From: Nocardioides renjunii | Lineage (GTDB): Bacteria; Actinomycetota; Actinomycetes; Propionibacteriales; Nocardioidaceae | DNA length: 64,000 nt | Direction: 5' to 3' | NCBI RefSeq assembly: GCF_034661175.1 | Contig: NZ_CP141058.1 | Location: forward strand, 248,001 to 312,000 | Shown: positions 16,750 through 25,253 of the stretch, piece after piece | Layout of the letters: every line of letters starts with the position of its first letter | Numbering within the stretch: the first letter of the stretch is position 1 | The notes under the pieces: model-generated | Told to the model about the DNA's origin: nothing | Seen by the model: only the letters and a program-made list of their open reading frames with translations | Database searches by the model: none | Made by a program: the position numbers and the translations under genes

Positions 16750-18378
16750 ATGACCGAGACTCCCGCCGCCGAGCCGACGCCGCCCCCGGCCGCACCCGCC
16801 GAGGACGCACCGGCGCCGAGCGACCCGATCGCGGAGGCCGTCGCGGCGGGCTACAGCTTCGAGGGCGCGGCCCTCGAGCTGGGCGGGCTGATGCTCGACG
16901 CGGACCGCCTCGCCGACGTGCACGTGCGGATCCCGCTCGCGATGCTCAACCGGCACGGCCTCGTGGCCGGCGCGACCGGCACCGGCAAGACCAAGACCCT
17001 CCAGCTGCTGGCCGAGCAGCTCAGCGCCAACGGCGTACCCGTCTTCGCCGCCGACATCAAGGGCGACCTCTCCGGTCTCGGCGTGCCCGGCGAGGCGAGC
17101 GACAAGCTCACGGCGCGCACCGCGAGCGTCGGCCAGGAGTGGACGGCGACCGGCTTCCCGACCGAGCTCTACGCGATCGGCGGGGAGGGCGTCGGCGTAC
17201 CCGTGCGGGTCACGATGAGCGCCTTCGGGCCGACCCTGCTGGCCAAGGTGCTGGGCCTCAACGAGACCCAGGAGTCGTCCCTCGGCCTGGTGTTCTACTA
17301 CTGCGACAAGCAGGGGCTGCCGCTGCTCGACCTGGCGGACCTGCGCGCGGTGCTGCAGTACCTCACGGGTGACGCCGCCGGGACGGCCGAGCTCAAGACG
17401 ATCGGCGGCCTGTCGCCGCAGACCGCCGGCGTGATCCTGCGCGAGCTGGTGGCGTTCGAGGCGCAGGGTGCGGACGTCTTCTTCGGCGAGCCGGAGCTCG
17501 AGACCAAGGAGTTCCTCCGCACCACCGACGACGGGCGCGGCGTGATCAGCCTGCTCGAGCTGCCGAACCTGCAGGACCGGCCGGCGCTGTTCTCCACCTT
17601 CCTCATGTGGATGCTGGCCGACCTCTTCCACGACCTGCCGGAGGAGGGCGACCTCGACAAGCCCAAGCTGGTCTTCTTCTTCGACGAGGCGCACCTGCTC
17701 TTCAACGACGCCTCCGACGCCTTCCTCGACCAGATCGCCCAGACGGTGCGGCTGATCCGGTCGAAGGGGGTCGGCGTCTTCTTCGTGACCCAGTCGCCCA
17801 CCGACGTGCCCGACGAGGTGCTGGCCCAGCTCGGCTCGCGCATCCAGCACCAGCTCCGCGCGCACACGCCCAACGACGCGAAGGCGCTCAAGGCGACCGT
17901 CAACACCTACCCGAACAGCGACTACGAGGACCTCGGCGAGGTCATCACGTCGCTCGGCATCGGCGAGGCCGTCGTGACCGTGATGAACGAGCGCGGCGCG
18001 CCGACCCCCGTGGCGTGGACCCGCCTGCGCGCCCCGGAGTCGCTGATGGACCCGGCGCCGACGGCCCAGATGGAGGCGGCGGTGGCGGCGTCGCCGCTGA
18101 CCGCGAAGTACGCCGAGGCGATCGACCGCGAGTCCGCCCGCGAGCTGCTCGCCAAGAAGCTCGAGGAGGGCGCGCGCAAGGCCGCCGAGGACGCCCGGGT
18201 CAAGGAGATGGCCCGTGAGCAGAAGAACGAGCGGGTCACGAAGAAGTCGACGCCGAAGGCGGCCAAGGAGGACGACGGCCTGGTCATGGACGTCGTGAAG
18301 TCGCGGGCCTTCAAGGACTTCATGAGCACCGCCGCCCGGGAGATCGCGCGGGGGATGTTCAAGAGCGGGCGGCGGTAG
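16750..18378 (+). CDS. HerA-like ATPase (DUF853 family)
   Basis: 542-residue cytosolic P-loop ATPase of the HerA/FtsK superfamily. A Pro/Ala-rich N-terminus (about 1-30) is followed by Walker A GATGTGKTKT (about 75-84), then IKGDLSGL, Walker B FFFDEAHLLF (about 310-319), the arginine/sensor segment FFVTQSPTDVP, and a basic helical tail (KEMAREQKNERVTKKS, then a 25-residue amphipathic end). Function in actinobacteria is unassigned; the family suggests DNA or protein translocation or nucleoid work. The start is set by the leaderless -10. Downstream lies the composite palindromic repeat. Confidence 0.85.
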   Translation: MTETPAAEPTPPPAAPAEDAPAPSDPIAEAVAAGYSFEGAALELGGLMLDADRLADVHVRIPLAMLNRHGLVAGATGTGKTKTLQLLAEQLSANGVPVFAADIKGDLSGLGVPGEASDKLTARTASVGQEWTATGFPTELYAIGGEGVGVPVRVTMSAFGPTLLAKVLGLNETQESSLGLVFYYCDKQGLPLLDLADLRAVLQYLTGDAAGTAELKTIGGLSPQTAGVILRELVAFEAQGADVFFGEPELETKEFLRTTDDGRGVISLLELPNLQDRPALFSTFLMWMLADLFHDLPEEGDLDKPKLVFFFDEAHLLFNDASDAFLDQIAQTVRLIRSKGVGVFFVTQSPTDVPDEVLAQLGSRIQHQLRAHTPNDAKALKATVNTYPNSDYEDLGEVITSLGIGEAVVTVMNERGAPTPVAWTRLRAPESLMDPAPTAQMEAAVAASPLTAKYAEAIDRESARELLAKKLEEGARKAAEDARVKEMAREQKNERVTKKSTPKAAKEDDGLVMDVVKSRAFKDFMSTAAREIARGMFKSGRR

Positions 18379-18393
18379 GTGCTGCTCCCGGGG

Positions 18394-18555
18394 TCTGGAG
18401 TCCCCGGATATCCGGTGACCGCCGTGCTTATAGGTGGAGATCTCCACCTGTAGGTACGGAACTCGGGTGCAAAGCCCGGCTCGAGCGACGTACGACGGCC
18501 CTCCCGCAGCCGAGCGTCATACGGACCGTCAGCCATGGGCGCGGTTCGTATGACG
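18394..18555. repeat. Composite intergenic palindromic repeat, copy 1 (A1+B1)
   Basis: Unit A (18394-18486) holds a CCGGATATCCGG palindrome and an 18-bp palindrome AGGTGGAGATCTCCACCT, then a conserved tail CGGAACTCGGGTGCAAAGCCC. Unit B (18487-18555) holds an inverted repeat CGTCATACG / CGTATGACG extendable to 13 bp. The same pair recurs exactly 190 bases downstream. A-type copies also occur at 50902 and 57833, and a B-type copy at 38625. All lie between convergent genes. Confidence 0.85.
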
Positions 18556-18583
18556 TACACAGGGCCCCTGGGAGCTGCTGCCG

Positions 18584-18749
18584 TCTGGAGTCCCCGGATA
18601 TCCGGTGACCGCCGTGCTGACAGGTCGAGATCTCCACCTGTAGGTACGGAACTCGGGTGCAAAGCCCCGGCTCGAGCAGGCGTACGACGACCCTCCCGCA
18701 GCCGAGCGTCAGACGAACCGGAACGCATGGGCGCGGCTTCGTCTGACGC
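18584..18749. repeat. Composite intergenic palindromic repeat, copy 2 (A2+B2)
   Basis: Near-identical to the preceding unit. In A2 the central palindrome has one mismatched pair (ACAGGTcGAGATCTCcACCTGT). In B2 the arms are GCGTCAGACGAA (18706-18717) and TTCGTCTGACGC (18738-18749), a perfect 12-bp stem with a compensatory T-A to G-C change relative to B1. Confidence 0.85.
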
Positions 18750-18777
18750 AGCGGGGGATCACAAGCAACACCCCGGG

Positions 18778-21700
18778 TCACATCGTCGCGTCGAGCCAGG
18801 CCAGCTGCGCTGTCTGGGTCCCCCCGTCGCGGGTGACCACGCGCGCCCGGCCCTCGGGGGCGGGCTGGGGGCGCAGGTTGCCGATGAGGATGCCCTCGTC
18901 GCGCGGGCCGGAGAGCATCACGCCGGGCATGGCGAGGTCGCGCAGCGACTGGATCACCGGCTCGTAGAGGGCGCGGGACGCACCACCGGTGCGTCGCGCC
19001 ACCACCACGTGGAGGCCGACGTCGCGGGCCTGCGCCATCAGCGGCTGGAGCGAGGAGACGGGCGAGGACTGCTGGGTGGCGACGAGGTCGTAGTCGTCGA
19101 CCACCACGAAGACCTCGGCGCCGGTCCACCACGACCGGTTGCGCAGCTGGTCCGGGGTGACGTCGGGCCCGGGGATGCGGCCCTCGAGGTAGCTCGCGAT
19201 GTCCTTGAGCGTCGGTGTCGCCTGGGTGGCGGACGTGAGGTAGTTGAGGAGGTACTCGTCGGGGACCTCGCCGAGCAGCGAGCGCCGGTAGTCGACGAGG
19301 ACGATCTGCGCCTCCTTGGGCGTGCGGGTGCGCATGATCTCGTGGACGTACGTCCGCAGCAGGGCGCTCTTGCCCGACTGGCCGTCGCCGAAGATGAGCA
19401 TGTGCGGCTCGGCGTCGACGTCGAGGCCGATGGGGGCGAGCTCTTTCTCGTTGATCCCGAGCAGGACGTGCCGCTCGGGCACCTGGCGCCGCACGGCGTC
19501 CTCGCGGATGGCCTCGAGCGTGACCATCTCTGGCAGCAGTCGCAGCTTGGGTCCCTCGGGGCCCTTCCAGGCAGCGGCCATCTTGTCGATGAGGTCGTCG
19601 ACGCCGTCGCCGAGCGTGTCGGCGCTGCCGTCTCCGTCGATGCGGGGGAGTGCGCCGAGGAAGTGCAGCTTGGAGGGCACGAGGCCGCGGCCGGGGCGGC
19701 CGACGGGCACGAGCGCGGCGACCTTGCGGTCGACCTCCGAGTCGAGCGGGTCGCCGAGGCGCAGCTCGAGCTTGGAGCCGAAGACGTCGCGCATCGCGGC
19801 GCGGTAGTCGGCCCACCGCGTGGACGCGGTGACGATGTGGAGTCCGAACGTCAGGCCGCGCGCGGCCAGCTGCTGGATCTCCATCTCGAGGTCGTCGAAC
19901 TCGGCGCGCAGCGTGCTCCAGCCGTCGATGACGAGGAAGACGTCGCCCCACCCGTCGTCGGCGCGGCCCTGAGCGCGGCGCGAGCGGTAGGTCTCGATGG
20001 AGTCGATGCCGTTCTGGCGGAAGTAGGCCTCGCGCCGGTCGACGATGCCCTCGACCTCCGCCATCACGCGGCGTACGACGTCGGGCTCGGAGCGCGTCGC
20101 GACGCCGGAGACGTGCGGCAGCCGGGTCAGCGGGGCGAACGTGCCGCCGCCGAAGTCGAGCACGAAGAACTGCGACTCCCGCGGCGTCGTCACCAGCGCC
20201 ATGCTCGTCACGATGCTGCGCAGCAGGGTGCTCTTGCCCGAGCGGGGACCGCCGACGACGGCCACGTGGCCGGCGGCTCCGGTGAGGTTGAGCGTCATCG
20301 TGTCGCGACGCTGCTCGCGCGGGCGGTCGACCGTGCCGAGGGGGATGACCAGGCCCGGCACGTTGCGCCACTGCTGGGAGGTGAGGCCCAGCTCGGGGTG
20401 CTCGGCCAGGTCGGGCATCAGCTCGTCAAGGGTGTCGGGGACGTCGAGCGGCGGCAGCCACACCTGGTGCGCCTCGGGGCCCTTGCCGATCATCCGGGTG
20501 ACGGCGACGTCGAGGAGCGAGGGCTGCTCGCCCTGCTGCTGCGGCTGCGGCGCCGGCATGTCGGCCCGCTCCTCGGCGGTCGGCGCGAGCGCCTGCACCT
20601 CGGAGATCGTGAAGGGCAGGATGCCGCGGATGGCGCCGCCCTCGTCGCGGGTGACGCGGGTGCGGCTCGACGGCGGCCCCGAGACGTACGCCGCCTTGAA
20701 CCGCAGCAGCGTGGACTGGTCGGGCTTGAGGTAGCCCAGGCCCGGGACGGCGGGGAGCTCGTAGGCGTCCGGGACGCCGAGGACCGCGCGCGACTCACCG
20801 GCCGAGAAGGTGCGGAGCCCGACCCGGTAGGACAGGTGGGACTCCAGGCCGCGCAGGCGGCCCTCCTCGAGGCGCTGCGAGGCGAGCAGCAGGTGCAGGC
20901 CGAGCGAGCGGCCGAGCCGGCCGATGGCGACGAACAGGTCGATGAACTCCGGCTTGGCCGACAGCATCTCGGAGAACTCGTCGACCACGATGAACAGAGA
21001 GGGCATCGGCTCCAGCGGCTCGCCGTTGGCGCGGGCCTTCTCGTAGTCGCGCACCGACGCGTAGTTGCCGGCGTCGCGCAGCAGCTCCTGGCGACGCGTC
21101 ATCTCGCCCGAGAGCGCGTCCTGCATGCGGTCGACGAGGGTGAGCTCGTTGGCCAGGTTGGTGATGACGGCCGAGACGTGCGGCATGTCGGCCATGCCGG
21201 CGAACGTCGCCCCGCCCTTGAAGTCCACCAGGACCAGGTTGAGCTGCTCGGAGGAGTGCGTCATGACCAGGCCGAGGACGAGGGTGCGGAGGAACTCCGA
21301 CTTGCCCGACCCGGTCGCGCCGATCACCAGGCCGTGCGGGCCCATGCCCTGCTGGGCGGACTCCTTGATGTCGAGGTGGATCAGTCCGCCGGAGTCGCCG
21401 ATGCCGATCGGCACCCGCAGGCGGTCGCGCGCCGGGCGCGGGCGCCACGCCGTCGCGGGGTCGTAGGTGAAGATGTCGCCGAGACCGAGCAGGTCCATGT
21501 GGTCGGGCGTGGTCGAGGTGATGTCGACGGCGCCGCCCGCCGAGGCGGACTCGGCGCTGGCGGTCTTGAGCGGGGCGATGCGCCGGGCGAAGGCCTCCGC
21601 GGTGGCGATGTCGCACTGGTCGGCGAGGGCCTTGACCGGCTCGCCGCGCAGTCGGAGCGCGCTCACCGGGCGCTTGCCAAGCTCGTCGGGGCCGCCGGCG

Positions 21701-22782
21701 AACTCCAGCCGCAGCCGGGTGGAGTCCTCGAGCTCGTCCCACCGCGCCGGCAGGTCGAGCAGCGTCACGCCGTGGAGGCCGTCGGGCGGGACGATGTGGT
21801 TGCCGGGCGGCAGGTGGCCCCCGTCGATCACCAGCAGGATGTGGGGCGTCGCCGCCCGCTCGTCGGCGCCGAAGCGCGGGCGGTCGCTGAGGTCGGGCGG
21901 CAGCAGGTTGCCCAGGTCGTCGAGCGAGGTCGAGACCAGCCGCATCGGCCCCACCGCGTCCGCCTCGCGGCTGCTCTGGGCGTGGGGCAGCCACTTGATC
22001 CAGTCCCAGTGCGTGAGGTTCTGCTCCGAGCTCAGCACCGCGACGATGAGCTGGTCGGGGTTCTGGAACGCCGTGGCCGAGCAGAGCATCGCCCGGGCGG
22101 TCGAGCGGACCTCCTCGGCGTCGCCGCACAGCTCGATGCGGTCGAAGGCGCGCAGGTCAATGGAGGCGGGCAGGTTGGGCTGGAGCCGGTGCACGACGAG
22201 CAGCCGGTGCAGGGCCGACGCCGCGGCCGGGTCGACCTGGTCGACGGGCGCGCTCTCGGGCGGCACCAGCTCGAGCGACAGCGGCTGCGAGCACAGGCCG
22301 TAGCGCACGTGGAGGAAGTTGTCGTCGGAGCCGGTGTGCTCCCACAGCCGGGTGCGGTCCTCGGCCAGCGAGGGGAGCGCGGCCGGCTCGGGGTGGTGCC
22401 AGTTCAGGGCACGGCGCTGCTGGTCGGCCGCCTCACGCGCCACCTTGCGGATGTTGGAGAGGTAGCGGAGGTACTCGGTGCGCGAGCCCGTGACCTGCTG
22501 TGCGCGCTGCTTCCGCTGCCGGTCGATCTGCACCACGATGAAGCCGAGCGTGGCGAAGAGGAACATGCCGGCGGCGAGGAAGCTGCGGCCGCGGTTGGAG
22601 CCGCTGCCCATGGTCGCCACGAGGACGATGGAGCCCAGGCTGCCGAGCATCGGGATGGCGTTCATCAGCACGCCGCTGGCGCCCTCGCCCTCCTGCAGCT
22701 CCGGCGGAGGCTGCAGGACGATCTGGCCGCCCGGCATCTCCGGCTCGTCGAGCCGCTGGCCGCCACGCAGTGTCGTGCTCAC
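18778..22782 (-). CDS. eccC: EccC, type VII secretion motor ATPase
   Basis: 1334 residues, a single-chain EccC (EccCa and EccCb fused). The two N-terminal TM helices lie at about 40-80. Three FtsK/SpoIIIE ATPase domains follow, with P-loops GATGSGKSEF (about 485), GGPRSGKSTL (about 845) and GDGQSGKSAL (about 1134). Domain 1 has an intact Walker B with catalytic Glu (FIVVDEFSEML). Domain 2 has DG and domain 3 has DD in that place, so domain 1 is probably the active motor and the others regulatory, as in studied EccC proteins. It is divergent from the eccD-like gene. The 3' end abuts the composite repeat. Confidence 0.95.
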   Translation of the reverse strand: MSTTLRGGQRLDEPEMPGGQIVLQPPPELQEGEGASGVLMNAIPMLGSLGSIVLVATMGSGSNRGRSFLAAGMFLFATLGFIVVQIDRQRKQRAQQVTGSRTEYLRYLSNIRKVAREAADQQRRALNWHHPEPAALPSLAEDRTRLWEHTGSDDNFLHVRYGLCSQPLSLELVPPESAPVDQVDPAAASALHRLLVVHRLQPNLPASIDLRAFDRIELCGDAEEVRSTARAMLCSATAFQNPDQLIVAVLSSEQNLTHWDWIKWLPHAQSSREADAVGPMRLVSTSLDDLGNLLPPDLSDRPRFGADERAATPHILLVIDGGHLPPGNHIVPPDGLHGVTLLDLPARWDELEDSTRLRLEFAGGPDELGKRPVSALRLRGEPVKALADQCDIATAEAFARRIAPLKTASAESASAGGAVDITSTTPDHMDLLGLGDIFTYDPATAWRPRPARDRLRVPIGIGDSGGLIHLDIKESAQQGMGPHGLVIGATGSGKSEFLRTLVLGLVMTHSSEQLNLVLVDFKGGATFAGMADMPHVSAVITNLANELTLVDRMQDALSGEMTRRQELLRDAGNYASVRDYEKARANGEPLEPMPSLFIVVDEFSEMLSAKPEFIDLFVAIGRLGRSLGLHLLLASQRLEEGRLRGLESHLSYRVGLRTFSAGESRAVLGVPDAYELPAVPGLGYLKPDQSTLLRFKAAYVSGPPSSRTRVTRDEGGAIRGILPFTISEVQALAPTAEERADMPAPQPQQQGEQPSLLDVAVTRMIGKGPEAHQVWLPPLDVPDTLDELMPDLAEHPELGLTSQQWRNVPGLVIPLGTVDRPREQRRDTMTLNLTGAAGHVAVVGGPRSGKSTLLRSIVTSMALVTTPRESQFFVLDFGGGTFAPLTRLPHVSGVATRSEPDVVRRVMAEVEGIVDRREAYFRQNGIDSIETYRSRRAQGRADDGWGDVFLVIDGWSTLRAEFDDLEMEIQQLAARGLTFGLHIVTASTRWADYRAAMRDVFGSKLELRLGDPLDSEVDRKVAALVPVGRPGRGLVPSKLHFLGALPRIDGDGSADTLGDGVDDLIDKMAAAWKGPEGPKLRLLPEMVTLEAIREDAVRRQVPERHVLLGINEKELAPIGLDVDAEPHMLIFGDGQSGKSALLRTYVHEIMRTRTPKEAQIVLVDYRRSLLGEVPDEYLLNYLTSATQATPTLKDIASYLEGRIPGPDVTPDQLRNRSWWTGAEVFVVVDDYDLVATQQSSPVSSLQPLMAQARDVGLHVVVARRTGGASRALYEPVIQSLRDLAMPGVMLSGPRDEGILIGNLRPQPAPEGRARVVTRDGGTQTAQLAWLDATM

Positions 22783-22970
22783 GCATCCCCCGTTGCCTCA
22801 CCTGATGGAGTCGCGATGATGATAGGTGCGCGCACCACCGCCCGCGACCGGGAGCACGCCGCGCTGTCCGCAGGTCGGGGCGGGACCCGGGGCGGGCGGG
22901 TCGACGATGGCCTACCCTGCACCGGGAAGCGCCCGCTGCCGCGAAGGGGGATCCGTTGTCGGAGGTCGCG

Positions 22971-24335
22971 ATGCCCGGCTCCGCCGAGGCGACCATCGCC
23001 GTGAGCGTCCACGGCCCCGCCGGGGTGCTCGACCTCGTCGTCCCGGCCGGCGCGACCTCGGTGGACGTCGCCCGGGAGTACGCCAAGCAGGCCGAGCTCG
23101 CGGGCGCCGGCGGCGGGATCCCGCTGCTGCAGACGTCGCTCGGCCAACGGCTCAACGCCGCGCAGCCGCTCAGCGAGGCGGGCATCCAGGCCGGTGACGT
23201 GCTGGTGGCGACCACCGGCGTGCACCGCCCGCGCAAGGTGACCCTGCTCGAGGCCGCCAAGAACGCCCCGGAGAGCCCGGCGCTCGCCTCGATGATGGCC
23301 ACGATCGCCGCCCTCGCCGCCGTCCTCTCCTCCTGGTACGCCGCCCGCGCGACGGACGAGACCGTCCGCACGACGGCCGTCGGGGTGCTGCTGGCCTGTG
23401 CGCTCGTCGGTGTGCTGCCGGTCGGGCGCCACGCTCGTCAGCGCGCCGCCGCCGCTCCGGCCTTCGCCGCGGCCGCCGCGTTCGCCGCGCTCCACGAGCC
23501 CGGCGTGCACCTGCTCCCCGCGATCCTGGGGGCGGCCGGCATCTCAGCCGCCGTGGTCGCCGGCATCGGTCGCGCCCTGTCGGTCGGCAGCGACGAGACC
23601 AGCACCGTGTGGATCGCGTCCGGGCTGACCGTGTTCGCCTGCTGCGCCGTCCCGGCGCTGCTGGGCTGGGACGCCCGGGTCGCCTGGACCCTGCTGGTCT
23701 TCCTCTCCATGATGGCGGCGCGGTTCGCCCCGTCGCTCGCGATCGACGTGCCCGACGAGGCGCTGCTCGACCTTGACCGGCTCGCGGTCACCGCCTGGTC
23801 GGCGCGCGACAGCACCCGCCGGGGACGACGCGGTCGGATCGTCGTGGCCGCCGACGCGATGGAGCGGCTGGTGCACCGGGCCTCGCGGATCGTGACCGGC
23901 GCCGCGGCAGCGATCCTGGTGACGGTGGTGGTCGCCAGCCCCCTGCTGCTCCACGCCGCCTCCACCGACCTCGACCGCATCGGCGCGCGCTGCCTGGTGT
24001 TCTTCGCCGGCTGCTCGCTGCTGCTGGCCGCCCGGTCCTACCGCCACGCCGCCGCCCGGGCGCTGCTGCGGATGGCCGGCCTCGGCGCGCTGACCGCCCT
24101 CACCGTGCACCTCGTCGCGGGCGCCGGCGCCGGGCACGTCGACACCTTCTTCTACGTCGCTGTCGGCCTCGGTGCGATCGCCCTCGCGGCGGCCGTCGCC
24201 ACCGGCCGCGGGTGGCGCTCGGTGTGGTGGTCGCGCCGGGCGGAGGTGGCCGAGTCCCTGTGCGGCAGCCTCGCGTTCGCCTCGGCCGTCGTGGCGGCCG
24301 GCGTGTTCCGCCGCCTGTGGGAAATGACTTCCTAG
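22971..24335 (+). CDS. EccD-like type VII secretion membrane protein with ubiquitin-like N-terminus
   Basis: 454 residues. Residues 1-85 form a YukD/ubiquitin-like domain (TIAVSVHGPAGVLDLVVPAGATSVDVAREY...LVATTG). About ten TM helices follow, as in EccD, with a cytosolic loop at about 265-290 (ARDSTRRGRRGRIVV). ATG 22971 follows GGAGGT by 4 bases; a TTG 15 bases earlier is an alternative start. A second EccD-type protein is encoded at 25254. In mycobacterial ESX complexes EccD forms a homodimer; here a heterodimer of the two is plausible. It is divergent from eccC and upstream of the WXG100 pair. Confidence 0.75.
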   Translation: MPGSAEATIAVSVHGPAGVLDLVVPAGATSVDVAREYAKQAELAGAGGGIPLLQTSLGQRLNAAQPLSEAGIQAGDVLVATTGVHRPRKVTLLEAAKNAPESPALASMMATIAALAAVLSSWYAARATDETVRTTAVGVLLACALVGVLPVGRHARQRAAAAPAFAAAAAFAALHEPGVHLLPAILGAAGISAAVVAGIGRALSVGSDETSTVWIASGLTVFACCAVPALLGWDARVAWTLLVFLSMMAARFAPSLAIDVPDEALLDLDRLAVTAWSARDSTRRGRRGRIVVAADAMERLVHRASRIVTGAAAAILVTVVVASPLLLHAASTDLDRIGARCLVFFAGCSLLLAARSYRHAAARALLRMAGLGALTALTVHLVAGAGAGHVDTFFYVAVGLGAIALAAAVATGRGWRSVWWSRRAEVAESLCGSLAFASAVVAAGVFRRLWEMTS

Positions 24336-24472
24336 GTTTAGCCCCGATTTCGTCGGGTAGATGCACGTCAGCGCGGGGGGTCGGGACGTCTCCCCGGGCA
24401 CCGGATCACCACCAGTGGATCACCAACACAACACTCGGTTCGGTTCGACCGCCGAGGGAGAAGGAAACTTCC

Positions 24473-24784
24473 ATGAGCGACATGTACGGCCAGACAGAGA
24501 AGGCCCTCTCCAAGGGCGCTGACTTCGTCGACCAGGCCCGCGGTGACGTCAAGAACAAGTGCGGCGTCCTCTCCGGCAACATCCAGACGATGATGGGCGG
24601 ATGGGGCGGCCAGGGTGCCACCGCGTTCAACAACCTCATGATCGCCTGGGACCAGAAGCAGGAGACGATCCTCAAGGCCCTCGACCAGCTGTCGGCGTCG
24701 ATGAAGGAGACCGAGCGCGACAACGTCTCGACCGACGAGAACCAGTCCGCCACCCACGCCAACCTCCAGGGCCGTCTCGGCTGA
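24473..24784 (+). CDS. WXG100 family protein (EsxA/EsxB-like)
   Basis: 103-residue WXG100 protein: helix, WGG turn (MMGGWGGQGATAFNNL at about 40-55), helix. It would pair with the next gene product as a helical-bundle heterodimer secreted by the ESX channel. A strong ribosome site (GGAGAAGGA) precedes the ATG. There is no YxxxD/E at the C-terminus, so the partner would carry the export signal. Confidence 0.9.
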   Translation: MSDMYGQTEKALSKGADFVDQARGDVKNKCGVLSGNIQTMMGGWGGQGATAFNNLMIAWDQKQETILKALDQLSASMKETERDNVSTDENQSATHANLQGRLG

Positions 24785-24817
24785 CGCCGACACCCTTCTG
24801 AGATCTAGGAGATCGAC

Positions 24818-25108
24818 ATGACTTTCGACGGAATCAAGGTCCAGCACGGCTCCCTCGACGCCGGTGCGGCCGACGTGATGAAGGCGGCCAAGGACATCGA
24901 GGCCCGCCTCGACCAGCTCGAGAACGAGCTCAACCCCCTCAAGTCGGACTGGAACGGTAACGCCAAGATGGCCTACGACCAGGCCAAGGCCAAGTGGGAC
25001 CAGGCCATGACCGAGATGACCCTCCTGCTCCAGCAGGCCAGCCAGGGTGTCGACGCGTCCAACGCCGAGTACAAGGCCGCCGACGCGCGGGGCGCCAACC
25101 GCTTCTGA
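24818..25108 (+). CDS. WXG100 family protein with C-terminal export signal
   Basis: 96-residue WXG100 protein with a WNG turn (SDWNGNAKMAYDQA at about 44-57). The C-terminus YKAADARGANRF contains the YxxxD type VII export signal (YKAAD). It follows the other WXG100 gene by 33 bases with its own ribosome site (AGGAGAT). The two are almost certainly a secreted heterodimer. Confidence 0.92.
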   Translation: MTFDGIKVQHGSLDAGAADVMKAAKDIEARLDQLENELNPLKSDWNGNAKMAYDQAKAKWDQAMTEMTLLLQQASQGVDASNAEYKAADARGANRF

Positions 25109-25120
25109 GCGCAGGCCACC

Positions 25121-25162
25121 GGCCGAGGCCGGTCGTCCCTCCGGGGATGGCCGGCCTCGGCC
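25121..25162 (+). terminator. Hairpin after the WXG100 pair
   Basis: 12-bp perfect stem (GGCCGAGGCCGG / CCGGCCTCGGCC) with a further TCCC/GGGA inner stem, 13 bases after the stop of the second WXG100 gene. It probably terminates or attenuates transcription, or protects the 3' end, so that substrates are made in excess of the machinery genes behind it. Confidence 0.65.
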
Positions 25163-25183
25163 CATTTCCGCGCCGCAGTCGCC

Positions 25184-25189
25184 TAGGCT
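25184..25189 (+). promoter_or_regulatory. Possible -10 box of the eccD-eccB-mycP operon
   Basis: TAGGCT lies just after the hairpin, about 65 bases before the ATG of eccD. It suggests a second promoter for the machinery genes. Confidence 0.4.
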
Positions 25190-25253
25190 GCTCTCCGTTC
25201 AGCGCCCGGCCCCGCCGGCCGGCGCAGGTGATGCACGTTCAGGGGGAACATCG

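Noticed and set aside
18379..18777. Degenerate insertion sequence or small protein genes in the repeat region
   Set aside because: No transposase fragment or start with ribosome site; the content is explained by two tandem composite palindromic repeats.
22956..22970. TTG start for the EccD-like gene
   Set aside because: ATG 22971 has GGAGGT just upstream; the TTG remains a less likely alternative.
18535..23004. A 1489-codon plus-strand open frame opposite eccC
   Set aside because: It is the antisense of eccC. Its translation is low-complexity Arg/Gly/Val-rich with no family pattern, as expected for a shadow frame in GC-rich DNA.
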